Of a stretch of DNA of 64,000 nt, positions 14,949-24,200 are shown one piece after another; positions within the stretch are counted from its first letter, which is position 1; the number at the start of each line of letters is the position of its first letter. The translations under genes and the position numbers were made by a program. This DNA comes from Streptomyces sp. 7-21 (GTDB lineage Bacteria > Actinomycetota > Actinomycetes > Streptomycetales > Streptomycetaceae), in assembly GCF_016741785.1 (NCBI RefSeq), contig NZ_JAERRL010000001.1, forward strand, positions 310,001 through 374,000, read 5' to 3'. The notes beneath the pieces were generated by a model, which made no database searches, was not told the origin of the DNA, and was given only the letters and a program-made list of their open reading frames with translations.

Positions 14949-16539
14949 CAAGCCCGGCGGGGCCATACCGGGCGCCGGCGGCAGCCGGGGCAGCGGCAAA
15001 CGGGGAGGACACGAGCGGGGCGGCGCCGAGGCGGACGCCCGCGAGGACGGCCCGGTTATGCGGCCGGAGGGGCGGCACGCCGCACCGCGCCGGACCCTCC
15101 TGCGGCGTCTGCAGATGCCGGTGGGCAAGGCGGTCGCGCTGGCGGCCATGCCGTCGGCCGTGTTCCTCGGGACGGGGTTCACCTCGCCGCTGGCCAAGGC
15201 TGACCCGCAGCCCGAGGACCGCTACCAGCCAGGGGCCTGCGTCGAGATGCCGGATGCGGCACCGGAGCAGGACGAGGAAGACCGCCAGGACCAGCAGGAC
15301 CGGGACGAGCAGGAGACAGCGCAGGACGACGGGGAGTCCGGCGGCGGCCAGGACGGTGCGGACAGTGACGACCCCGCCCGCACCCGGCGGTCCGGTTCCG
15401 CCAGTGAGTCCGGGGCGTCGGAGGAAACCAGCGGACCGGACGGGGACCAGGACGCGGCGGACACCGGCGCCGGCCGGGACGGCACGGGCGACAGCTCCGG
15501 GCAGGACCAGGCCACGGGCGGGACGGACACCACCGGCGAGAGCGCGTCCGGCGACGAGGAGCCCGGGGACGAGGACGACGACGAGTCCGGCTCCGGCTCC
15601 GGATTTCTCGGCCTGCCCACCCTGGAGGAGATCGGCCAGGGGCTGATCGACTTCTTCACTCCGGGCAGCGGCCGGGAAGAGGAGGCCAGCGGCGAGGAGA
15701 GCGCCGGCGACGCCCAGGACGACGGAGCGGACGACGGCGGGGACGACAGCGGGGACGACAGCGGGGACGACAGTGCCGGCCAGCAGGACCCCCTCGGCGG
15801 CGACGTGGAGGCCCCCGAGCCCGGCCAGGCGCCCGCGGAGAACCGGCGCGGCGAGCAGGCCCGCCGCGACGAGGAGGCCGAACCGGACGAGGAGGACGAC
15901 GACCCGGACGGCGAGAGCGACGAGCCCGAAGAGCCCGGCGACGACACCGGCGAGAACGCCGCGGACGGCGACCAGGAGCCGGACCGCCCCGCATCACCGG
16001 AGGAGGACCCCTTCGCCCCCGACGAGCAGGGCCGCGTGCCCTTCCCCTGCCCCCTCGAGGGAGCCGTCGCGGGCACCGACGAGCAGACGCCGGTCACGCT
16101 GCCCAACGACCCCTGGTACCTGGAAGCCAGCTCTCTCACGCTCTACGGCCTCGACTACCACGGCGTCGTCAACGTCACCACGGCGGACGGCACCGTCAAG
16201 CAGGCGCTGAAGTTCACGGCCGAGCGCATCGACATCGGGGACCTGCACCAGATCGTCGACGCGCCCGGCGGCGTCCGGCGCCACGTGGGCACCGAGCCCG
16301 GCTCGACCTCCACGTTCCGCAACGGCACGGTGACCATGTACACCGAACGGCTCGAGGGCAAGCTCTTCGGCATCGTCCCGATCGTCTTCGACCCCGAGCA
16401 CCAGCCGCCGATCGACCTGCCGATCGCCCACTTCACCGATGTGTTCGTGACGCAGGCCGGGCAGTTCGGCGGCGAGCTGACGATGACGGGCATGAGCTCC
16501 TACCTCACCGACGACGGCCCGACGGTCCCGGCCGGCTGA
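14938..16539 (+). CDS. Anchored protein with long acidic linker and C-terminal beta domain
   Basis: This 533-residue protein of unknown function has three parts. Residues 1-60 are basic and cytoplasmic-like. A hydrophobic segment (about 61-88, ending LAKAD) could be a signal or anchor. Residues 105-365 are extremely acidic and low in complexity (Asp/Glu/Gly/Ser). Residues 369-533 form a predicted beta-rich domain (SLTLYGLDYHGVVNVTTADG...FTDVFVTQAGQFGGELTM) whose alternating strands recall the DUF6230 partner. Single cysteines (101 and 371) flank the acidic stretch and could tie its ends together. The GTG start overlaps the preceding gene by 11 nt and follows a GGGGAAGGGGG tract. A strong terminator follows. 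Confidence 0.72.
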   Translation: MPINKPGGAIPGAGGSRGSGKRGGHERGGAEADAREDGPVMRPEGRHAAPRRTLLRRLQMPVGKAVALAAMPSAVFLGTGFTSPLAKADPQPEDRYQPGACVEMPDAAPEQDEEDRQDQQDRDEQETAQDDGESGGGQDGADSDDPARTRRSGSASESGASEETSGPDGDQDAADTGAGRDGTGDSSGQDQATGGTDTTGESASGDEEPGDEDDDESGSGSGFLGLPTLEEIGQGLIDFFTPGSGREEEASGEESAGDAQDDGADDGGDDSGDDSGDDSAGQQDPLGGDVEAPEPGQAPAENRRGEQARRDEEAEPDEEDDDPDGESDEPEEPGDDTGENAADGDQEPDRPASPEEDPFAPDEQGRVPFPCPLEGAVAGTDEQTPVTLPNDPWYLEASSLTLYGLDYHGVVNVTTADGTVKQALKFTAERIDIGDLHQIVDAPGGVRRHVGTEPGSTSTFRNGTVTMYTERLEGKLFGIVPIVFDPEHQPPIDLPIAHFTDVFVTQAGQFGGELTMTGMSSYLTDDGPTVPAG

Positions 16540-16562
16540 CCGGGGGCGGGAGCCAGCGGCAC

Positions 16563-16596
16563 GGGGCCGGCCGCCGGGGCGCCGGCGGCCGGCCCC
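16563..16596. terminator. Bidirectional terminator between convergent genes
   Basis: A perfect 15-bp GC stem (GGGGCCGGCCGCCGG / CCGGCGGCCGGCCCC) with a 4-nt loop lies between the acidic-protein gene and pyruvate kinase, which converge here. Confidence 0.8.
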
Positions 16597-16620
16597 GGCC
16601 ATGGCGCCGGCGGGTGCGGC

Positions 16621-18054
16621 TCAGACGCCGCCCGCGGCGCCGTTGAGGTGGTGCACCCGCACCATGTTGGTCGTGCCCGGCACACCGGGGGGCGAGCCGG
16701 CGGTGATGATCAGGGTGTCGCCCGGCTGGTAGCGGTTCAGCTTGGTCACCTCGGCGTCGCACAGCTCGACCATCTCGTCGGTGTGGTTGGCGTACGGCAC
16801 CACGAACGTCTCCACGCCCCACGTCAGCGACAGCTGGTTGCGGGTGGCCGGCTCCGTCGTGAACGCCAGGATCGGCTGGACCGCCCGGTACCGGGAGAGC
16901 CGCCGCGCCGTGTCGCCGGACTTCGTGAACGCCACCAGTGCCCTGGCGCCGAGGAAGTCCGCCATCTCGCACGCCGCACGGGCCACGGACCCGCCCTGGG
17001 TGCGCGGCTTCTTCTCCTCGTCCAGCGGCTGGAGGCCGCGCGAGAGCAGCTCCTGCTCGGCCGCCTTGACGATCTTGGACATCGTCTTGACCGTCTCGAT
17101 CGGGTAGCGGCCCACCGAGGACTCGGCCGACAGCATCACCGCGTCCGCGCCGTCCAGGATCGCGTTGGCCACGTCCGACGCCTCCGCGCGCGTCGGACGG
17201 GAGTTCTCGATCATGGACTCCATCATCTGCGTCGCCACGATCACCGGTTTGGCGTTGCGGCGGCACCGCTCGATGAGCTGCTTCTGCACCATCGGGACCT
17301 TCTCCAGCGGATACTCCACCGCCAGGTCCCCGCGAGCGACCATGACGCCGTCGAAGGCGGCCACGACCTCGTCCATGTTCTCGACCGCCTGCGGCTTCTC
17401 CACCTTGGCGATCACCGGCACGCGCCGCCCGACCCGGTCCATCACCTGGTGCACGTCGCGGACGTCCTCCGCGTTGCGGACGAACGACAGCGCCACCATG
17501 TCGCAGCCGAGGCGGAGCGCGAACTCCAGGTCCTCGACGTCCTTCTCCGACAGCGCCGGGACGTTCACGGCCACGCCGGGCAGGTTGATGCCCTTGTGGT
17601 CGGAGATCACGCCGCCCTCGATGACGATCGTGCGCACCCGGGGGCCGTCCACCTCGGTGACCTGGAGCGAGACGTTGCCGTCGTTGATGAGGATCGTCTC
17701 GCCCTTGGCCACGTCGGCCGGCAGGCCCTTGTAGGTGGTGCCGCAGATGGTGCGGTCCCCGGGAACGTCCTCCGTGGTGATCGTGAACTCGTCGCCGCGC
17801 TTGAGCTCGACCGGGCCGTCCTTGAACGTCTCCAGGCGGATCTTCGGCCCCTGGAGGTCGGCCAGCACGCCGACGGCCTTGCCGGTCTCCTCGCTCGCCT
17901 TGCGGACCCGGTGGTAGCGCTCCTCGTGCTCCTGGTGGGTACCGTGGCTGAAGTTGAAACGGGCGACGTTCATGCCGGCGTCGATGAGCATCTTCAGCTT
18001 GTCGAACGAATCGACGGCGGGGCCCAGGGTGCAGACGATCTTGGAGCGGCGCAT
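16621..18054 (-). CDS. pyk: Pyruvate kinase
   Basis: A 477-residue glycolytic enzyme that converts phosphoenolpyruvate and ADP to pyruvate and ATP. The N-terminus is MRRSKIVCTLGPAVDS. The substrate-binding ARFNFSHG, the catalytic Lys region VIAKVEKPQAVENMDEV and the metal-binding MVARGDLAVEYPLEKV are intact, and the C-terminal allosteric domain is complete. The start is ATG 18054. TAGGAT, the ideal Streptomyces -10, ends 7 nt before it, so the mRNA is probably leaderless; an upstream extension of the frame is not family-like. It is divergent from phosphofructokinase, so two irreversible glycolytic steps share a 205-bp control region. Confidence 0.96.
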   Translation of the reverse strand: MRRSKIVCTLGPAVDSFDKLKMLIDAGMNVARFNFSHGTHQEHEERYHRVRKASEETGKAVGVLADLQGPKIRLETFKDGPVELKRGDEFTITTEDVPGDRTICGTTYKGLPADVAKGETILINDGNVSLQVTEVDGPRVRTIVIEGGVISDHKGINLPGVAVNVPALSEKDVEDLEFALRLGCDMVALSFVRNAEDVRDVHQVMDRVGRRVPVIAKVEKPQAVENMDEVVAAFDGVMVARGDLAVEYPLEKVPMVQKQLIERCRRNAKPVIVATQMMESMIENSRPTRAEASDVANAILDGADAVMLSAESSVGRYPIETVKTMSKIVKAAEQELLSRGLQPLDEEKKPRTQGGSVARAACEMADFLGARALVAFTKSGDTARRLSRYRAVQPILAFTTEPATRNQLSLTWGVETFVVPYANHTDEMVELCDAEVTKLNRYQPGDTLIITAGSPPGVPGTTNMVRVHHLNGAAGGV

Positions 18055-18061
18055 GGTGGCG

Positions 18062-18067
18062 ATCCTA
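18062..18067 (-). promoter_or_regulatory. -10 box of a leaderless pyk promoter
   Basis: On the minus strand TAGGAT is followed by 7 nt (CGCCACC) and the ATG. It is the best match to the vegetative consensus among the leaderless candidates in this window. Confidence 0.6.
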
Positions 18068-18259
18068 TCGGTTTGTTCCGAGGCGGAATAATGGCGGTCG
18101 CACGCCCGCCATCTCGACCGTACTCGCCCTCCCGGGGGCGGCGCGCGGCGGATCCGCGAGCGCCGTTCGTACGCGCCCGCGAGGCGTGAAAGAATTCCCG
18201 CGGCCCCGACGGTGAGGCCCGCGCCACACGCGTCCACAGCGAGACAGGAGACCTACGCC

Positions 18260-19285
18260 ATGCGTATCGGCGTTCTCACGGCGGGCGGTGACTGCCCCGG
18301 CCTCAACGCTGTCATCCGCTCGGTCGTCCACCGGGCCGTGGCGGACCGAGGCGACCAGGTGATCGGCTTCGAAGACGGCTTCAAGGGCCTGCTGGAAGGC
18401 CGGTACCGGGAGCTCGACCTCGACGCCGTCAGCGGCATCCTCGCCCGTGGCGGGACGATCCTCGGCTCCAGCCGGCTGGAGCGGGCGCGGCTGCGGGACG
18501 CGTGCGAGAACGCTGAGGCGTTCCGCCGCAAGCTGAGCCTGGACGCCCTCATCCCGATCGGCGGCGAGGGCACCCTGACCGCCGCGCACATGCTCGCCGA
18601 GGCGGGCATCCCCGTCGTCGGCGTGCCCAAGACGATCGACAACGACATCTCCGCCACCGACCGCACCTTCGGTTTCGACACGGCGGTCGGCGTGGCCACC
18701 GAGGCCATCGACCGGCTCAAGACCACCGCCGAGTCCCACCAGCGCGTCATGGTCGTCGAGGTCATGGGCCGTCACACCGGCTGGATCGCCATGGAGGCGG
18801 GCATGGCGGGCGGCGCCCACGGCATCTGCGTGCCCGAGCGCCCCTTCCAGGTGGACGACCTGTGCAAGATGGTCGAGGACCGGTTCGCGCGCGGCAAGAA
18901 GTTCGCGGTCATCTGCGTCGCCGAGGGTGCCCGGCCCGCCGAGGGCTCCATGCCGTACGAGCGCGGCGAGATCGACCAGTACGGGCACGAGCGGTTCGCC
19001 GGCATCGGCAACCGGCTGGCCGGGGAGCTGGAGAAGCGCCTCGGCAAGGAGGCCCGCGCCATGATCCTCGGCCACATCCAGCGCGGCGGCACGCCGACGG
19101 CCTACGACCGGGTGCTGGCCACCCGCTTCGGCTGGCACGCGGTGGAGGCCGCGCACCGCGGCGAGTTCGGCAAGATGACCGCCCTGAAGGGCACGGAGAT
19201 CGAGCTGGTGCCGCTGGCCGACGCGACCGCCGAGCTCAAGCGCGTGCCGCAGTACCGCATGGACGAGACCGAAGCGGTCTTCTGA
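18260..19285 (+). CDS. pfkA: 6-phosphofructokinase
   Basis: A 341-residue actinobacterial-type phosphofructokinase that phosphorylates fructose-6-phosphate to the 1,6-bisphosphate. The nucleotide loop is at the N-terminus (GVLTAGGDCPGLN), GGEGT is at residues 101-105, the catalytic PKTIDNDI is at 123-130, and the substrate-binding MGRHTGWIA and IQRGGTPTAYDR follow. Gly after Glu in GGEGT suits an ATP-dependent rather than PPi-dependent enzyme, though this class can vary. ATG 18260 is preceded by ACAGGAG. It is divergent from pyruvate kinase and ends in a strong terminator. Confidence 0.95.
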   Translation: MRIGVLTAGGDCPGLNAVIRSVVHRAVADRGDQVIGFEDGFKGLLEGRYRELDLDAVSGILARGGTILGSSRLERARLRDACENAEAFRRKLSLDALIPIGGEGTLTAAHMLAEAGIPVVGVPKTIDNDISATDRTFGFDTAVGVATEAIDRLKTTAESHQRVMVVEVMGRHTGWIAMEAGMAGGAHGICVPERPFQVDDLCKMVEDRFARGKKFAVICVAEGARPAEGSMPYERGEIDQYGHERFAGIGNRLAGELEKRLGKEARAMILGHIQRGGTPTAYDRVLATRFGWHAVEAAHRGEFGKMTALKGTEIELVPLADATAELKRVPQYRMDETEAVF

Positions 19286-19341
19286 CCGCCCACGGCATAC
19301 CGGCCCGCGCTGACAGCCAGCTGACACGGGCCGCACCCCGC

Positions 19342-19381
19342 CGCACGGTCCGCTGACGGCCTGTCGTCAGCGGACCGTGCG
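19342..19381 (+). terminator. Terminator of pfkA
   Basis: A perfect 17-bp stem (19342-19358 with 19365-19381; core ACGGTCCGCTGACG) has a 6-nt loop, 57 nt after the pfkA stop. Confidence 0.8.
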
Positions 19382-19384
19382 CGT

Positions 19385-19433
19385 GCTGCCAGCGCTCCCT
19401 GGCAGCGTCCCCTCCTGTCGCGGCTGCCGCGAC
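19385..19433 (+). other. Two further hairpins before the DrrAB-type operon
   Basis: GCTGCCAG CGCTCC CTGGCAGC (19385-19406) and GTCGCGG CTG CCGCGAC (19417-19433) follow the pfkA terminator directly, giving three stems in 92 nt. The last ends 37 nt before the GTG of the ABC ATPase gene. They could be extra termination or a structured leader of the exporter mRNA. Confidence 0.4.
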
Positions 19434-19470
19434 GCACCACCGGCACCACCGACAGGAAGGAGAAGCCGCC

Positions 19471-20451
19471 GTGAGCTATGCCATCCAGGCCGAGGGCCTG
19501 GTGAAGCGCTTCGGCGAGACCACGGCGCTGGCGGGGACCGACCTGGCCGCCCGGCAGGGCACCGTGCTCGGCGTCCTGGGGCACAACGGGGCGGGCAAGA
19601 CCACGGCCGTCCGCATCCTGGCCACCCTGCTGCGCCCCGACGCCGGCCGCGCCCGCGTCGCCGGCTACGACGTGCGCCGCCAGCCCGCCGAGGTGCGGCG
19701 CCGCATCGGGCTCACCGGACAGTACGCCTCGGTCGACGAGGACCTCACCGGCACCGAGAACCTCGTGATGATCGCGCGGCTGCTCGGGCTGCCGCGCGCC
19801 GAGGCCCGCGCCCGCGCGGCCGGCCTGCTGGAGCGGTTCGGCCTCACCGGGGCGGCGGGCCGCCGCGCCAGCGCCTACTCGGGCGGCATGCGCCGCCGCC
19901 TGGACCTCGCGGCCAGCCTCGTCGGCCGGCCGGAGGTGATCTTCCTCGACGAGCCGACCACGGGCCTGGACCCCGCCGGGCGCGACGAGGTGTGGGCGAT
20001 GGTCCGCCAGCAGGTCGCCGAGGGCGCCACCGTGCTGCTGACGACCCAGTATCTCCAGGAGGCCGACGCGCTGGCCGACGACCTGGCGGTGGTCAGCCGC
20101 GGCACCGTCATCGCCCGGGGCACCCCGCAGCGGCTGAAGGCCGTGGCCGGCGGCCAGACCCTCCAGGTGCGGCCCGCCGACCCGGAGCGGCTGCCCGAGG
20201 CGGCGGCCCTGCTGGAGCGGATCAGCGGCCACCCGGCGGCCTTCCCGGGGCAGGGCGTGGCCAGCGTGCCCGTAGCCGGCGACGGCGCGCTGGCCGAGGC
20301 CGTCGCGGGGTTCGCGCAGCGGGGCATCACCGTGACCGAGCTCGCGCTGCGGCTGCCCAGCCTGGACGAGGTGTTCGCTTCGCTCGCCGGTGACGGCCAG
20401 CGGACCGCCGTGCCCGGCCCGTCCGCGCCGAAGGAGGCGACCCGCGCATGA
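19471..20451 (+). CDS. DrrA-family ABC exporter ATPase
   Basis: A 326-residue ATP-binding subunit resembling the daunorubicin-resistance DrrA family. Walker A is GHNGAGKT at residues 37-44, then the Q-loop (LTGQYASVDEDLTGTEN), signature YSGGMRRRLDLA, Walker B VIFLDEPTTGLDP and the H-loop region TTQYLQEAD. The C-terminal 90 residues form the DrrA-type tail. It overlaps the permease gene by 4 nt (ATGA). The GTG start at 19471 is preceded by GGAAGGAG. The substrate is unknown; drugs or lipids are typical for this family, and no biosynthetic cluster is visible here. Confidence 0.9.
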   Translation: MSYAIQAEGLVKRFGETTALAGTDLAARQGTVLGVLGHNGAGKTTAVRILATLLRPDAGRARVAGYDVRRQPAEVRRRIGLTGQYASVDEDLTGTENLVMIARLLGLPRAEARARAAGLLERFGLTGAAGRRASAYSGGMRRRLDLAASLVGRPEVIFLDEPTTGLDPAGRDEVWAMVRQQVAEGATVLLTTQYLQEADALADDLAVVSRGTVIARGTPQRLKAVAGGQTLQVRPADPERLPEAAALLERISGHPAAFPGQGVASVPVAGDGALAEAVAGFAQRGITVTELALRLPSLDEVFASLAGDGQRTAVPGPSAPKEATRA

Positions 20452-21245
20452 CCGCAACCGCCCCCTCTGCCACGGCCGCCGCGCCGCGCCTGCGCGTGGC
20501 CGCGCACAGCCTGACGCTGGCCCGGCGCAGCCTCACCAAGACCCTGCGGACGCCGGAGCAGCTGATCGACGTCACGCTCCAGCCGGTCATCTTCCTGTCG
20601 CTGTTCCTCTACCTGCTGGGCGGCGCCGTGGCCGGCTCCCGCGGCGAGTACCTGACGTTCCTGCTCCCCGCGGTCATGGTGCAGACGGTGGTGTTCGCCG
20701 CCACCGCCACCGGCATCAACCTCAACAACGACATCAGCAAAGGCGTGTTCGACAGGTTCCGCAGCCTGCCCATCGCCCGCTCCGCGCCGCTGCTCGGCGC
20801 CGTGCTGGGCGACATGATCAGGTCCGTCGTCTGCGTCACCGTGCTGCTGGGCTTCGGCTACGCGCTGGGGGTCCGCGTCGCCACCGGCCCGCTGTCCGCC
20901 CTGGCGGGCTGCCTGCTGGTCCTCGCCTTCGGCTTCGCGGTCACCTGGGGCTCGGTGCTGCTGGGCGTCCTGGCGCGGGAGCCCGGCAGCGTGCAGGGAA
21001 TCCTGTTCCTGGCGATGTTCCCGCTGACCTTCGGCACCGACATGATCACGCCCGCTGAGACGATGCCGGGCTGGCCCCAGTGGTGGGTGAACGTCAACCC
21101 CGTCACCGACGTCATGGCGGCGGCGCGCGCCCTGCTCACCGGCGGGCCGGCCGCCGGGCCGGTGCTGCGGGCCCTGGCGTGGTCGGCCGCCCTGTTCGCC
21201 GTCCTGTTCCCGCTGGCCGTCCGCGCCTACCGGCGCAAGACCTGA
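20448..21245 (+). CDS. DrrB-family ABC exporter permease
   Basis: A 265-residue ABC-2-type permease with six predicted membrane segments. It starts with a cytoplasmic N-terminus containing the coupling segment LARRSLTKTLRTPEQLIDVTLQP. The motif NPVTDVMAAARALLTGG near the C-terminus is typical of DrrB-like permeases. It is translationally coupled to the ATPase gene. A half-transporter of one ATPase and one permease would work as a dimer of each. Confidence 0.9.
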   Translation: MTATAPSATAAAPRLRVAAHSLTLARRSLTKTLRTPEQLIDVTLQPVIFLSLFLYLLGGAVAGSRGEYLTFLLPAVMVQTVVFAATATGINLNNDISKGVFDRFRSLPIARSAPLLGAVLGDMIRSVVCVTVLLGFGYALGVRVATGPLSALAGCLLVLAFGFAVTWGSVLLGVLAREPGSVQGILFLAMFPLTFGTDMITPAETMPGWPQWWVNVNPVTDVMAAARALLTGGPAAGPVLRALAWSAALFAVLFPLAVRAYRRKT

Positions 21246-21251
21246 CGGCGC

Positions 21252-21271
21252 CGGCCCCCGGGCCGGGGCCG
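21252..21271. terminator. Stem-loop between convergent genes
   Basis: CGGCCCC / GGGGCCG with a 6-nt loop lies in the 32-bp gap between the permease gene and the AfsR-like gene, which converge. Confidence 0.5.
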
Positions 21272-21277
21272 CCGCCT

Positions 21278-24200
21278 TCACTCCAGGGCGTCCGCCAGCG
21301 CGGCCACCGCCTGGTCCCGCGGCAGCGCAGCACCGGTGGCGTAGGCGGCGGCATAGGCCGCCTCGCCCAGCCGGTCCCGCAGCCGCGCGGCGACCGCGCC
21401 GGCCTCGGGGCCCGGCTCCGCCATGCCCGCCAGCGACTCCACCGCGCCGAGCACGCGCGCGGCCCGTTCCGCCTGGCCCCGGGCCGCGCACAGCGCCGCG
21501 ACGCCGACGCCGACCGCGGCGGTCACCGGCATGTCCTCCTCGGGCCCCACCTCCGCCAGCGCCTGCCGGAGCAGGGCGGCCGCCTCGTGCGGCGGCCGGG
21601 TCAGGCTCGCCGAGGCCCGGGCCAGCGCGCTGAGCTGCGGCTGGACGTACGGGCCCCGCTCCAGCTGCGCCAGCGCCGCCGCGTACCGCCGGCCCGCCTC
21701 GTGGCGCTCGCCTCCCCAGCGCAGCACGTCCCCCAGGACGAGGTTGCCGTAGACCGCGAGGTAGACCGAGCCCTCCCGCTCCGCGCGGGCGGTCAGCTCC
21801 CGCAGCCGGGCGCGGGCCGCCTCGCTCTCGCCCTGGCGCGCCCGCACGGCGGCCAGCCGGATGTCGGTGCTGCTGCCGTCCTCGTCGGCGCGCAGCTCCC
21901 GCAGCAGGCGGCGCGCCTCCTCCAGCGCCGCCCGCGCGGCGCCCAGGTCGCCGCGCCGGGCCGCCAGGTCCCCCAGCGAGGTAAGCGTCATCGACAGGCC
22001 CCACCGGTCGCCGACCCGCCGGAACCCCTCGGCCGCCGCCTCCAGTTCGGCCCGCTGCTCCCCGGGGCGGCCGTCGTTCTCGCACATCGCGCCCCGCAGC
22101 AGCCGCACCATGGCCCGCGACCACGCGTCCGGCTGGCGCGCCACGGCCTCTTCGCCCAGCGCCGAGTCCCGCGCGCCGCGCCCGGTGAACAGCGCCAGCG
22201 CCGACTCGGCCACGGACAGCACCGGATGGCGGGCCAGCTCGCCGGCGGGCGCCGCCCGCCGCGCCTCGGCGATCGTGCGGCGCAGCGCCGCGGCCGACTC
22301 CTCGCTCTTCCGCGGATCGCCGCCCGCGCCCTGGTTGCTCACGTAGTACACGGTGCACATCAGCCGGGCACCTGGCGGCGACTCGCCCGGCACCGCCAGC
22401 GCCGTGCCCAGCCAGCTGGCCGCCTCGCGGTGGTTGCCCCGCATCGTCCAGAACAGCCCGAGCGCCGCGCCCAGCCGGACGGCGGTGGCGGCGTCACCCA
22501 CGGCCGCGGCGTGGCGCAGCGCGGCCAGCACGTTGTCCCGCTCCGCGACCAGCCGCATGATCCACCGCACCTGGTCCGGGCCGCGCAGCCGCGGCTCGGC
22601 CTCCTCGGCCAGCGCGAGGAAACACGCCGCGTGCGCGTCCCGCGCCGCGCGGAGCGCGCCCCGCGCGGCCAGCCGCTCCGCGCCGTACTCGCGCAGCGTC
22701 TCCAGCATCCGGAACCGCGGCTCCTCGTCGTCCTCGGCGGCGTCGCCGGCGTCGTCGGCGAGCTGGAGCAGCGACTTGTCGGCCAGCGACACCAGCAGGT
22801 CCAGTGCCCGGACGGCGGACACCCCGGCGACCGGGGCGGCCGTGGCGGGCGTGATGCTCCCGGCGAAGACGGCCAGCCGCTCGGCGAAGCGCCGCTCGTC
22901 GGGGCTGAGCAGCTCCCAGCTCCAGGCCACCACGGCCCGCAGCGTCTGGTGGCGGGGTGCGGCGGTGCGTCCGCCGCCCGTCAGCAGGCGGAACCGGTCG
23001 TCCAGCCGCGCCACGAGCTGCGCGGGCGTGAAGGTCCGCAGCCGCGCCGCCGCCAGCTCGATGGCCAGCGGCAGCCCGTCGAGCCGGCGGCACAGCTCTA
23101 CGACGCTGGCGGCGTTGGCGCCGGTCACCGCAAAGCCGGGGCGCACGGCCGCGGCCCGGTCCGCCAGCAGCCGCACGGCGGGGCAGGACAGCGCCTCGGC
23201 CGCCCCGGCGCCGGGCCGGGGCAGCGGCAGCGGCGGCACCGGGCACAGCGCCTCGCCGGGGACGCCCAGCGGCTCGCGGCTCGTCGCCAGGATCCGCAGC
23301 CGGGGAAGCGCGCCGAGCAGCCGGTCGGCCAGCGCGGCGACCGCGTCGATGAGGTGCTCGCAGTTGTCCAGGACCAGCAGCGTGGGGGTGGCCGGCAGCT
23401 CCCGCAGCAGCACGGCCAGGGGGTCGCGGTCCACCGGGACGCGCACCGGCGACTGCGTGACGTGCCGCACCCGCTGCCCCAGCGCCTCCAGCACGGCCTG
23501 CGGCACGCCGCTGGGGTCGGTGACCGGCGCCAGCGAGGTGAACCACACCCCGCCGGGGTGGTCTCCGGCGGCCGCGGCGGCCGCCGTCGTCGCCAGCCGC
23601 GTCTTGCCGGCGCCGCCGGGGCCGACGAGCGTGACCAGGCGGCACTCAGCCAGCCGCTTGCCGATCAGCCGCAGCTCCTCGTCGCGGCCGACGAAGCTGG
23701 TCAGCGGCGCCCGCAGGTTCCCCGGCACCTCGCCGCGGGAGGCGCCGGCCGCTCCGGCCCGGGCGGGCGGCACCGGGGACAGCGCCGGGTCGCCCCGCAG
23801 CAGCGCCAGGTGCAGCTCCCGCAGCCCGGGCGAGGGGTCGGCCCCCAGCTCCGCGGCCAGCAGCACCCGGTACTCCTCGTAGGCGGCCAGCGCGTCCGCC
23901 TGCCGGCCGGTCGCGTACCGCGCCCGCATCAGCAAGCCGCGCGCCCGTTCCCGCAGCGGCTCCTCGGTGACCAGCGCCTCCAGGTCCGCCACGGCCGCCG
24001 TGACCCGCCCGGCGGCCAGCTCCGCCTCGGCGAGGTCCTCGCGCGCCGCGAGCCGAAGCTCGGCCAGGCGCCTGGCGGGCGCGGCGGCGAACGGGGCGTC
24101 ACCGGCGTCGGCCAGGGCGGGGCCGCGCCACAGCTGAAGCGCCTCGCGCAGCAGCCGGGCCGCCGCGGGCGCGTCACTGGCGGCCAGCGCCCGCCGCGCC

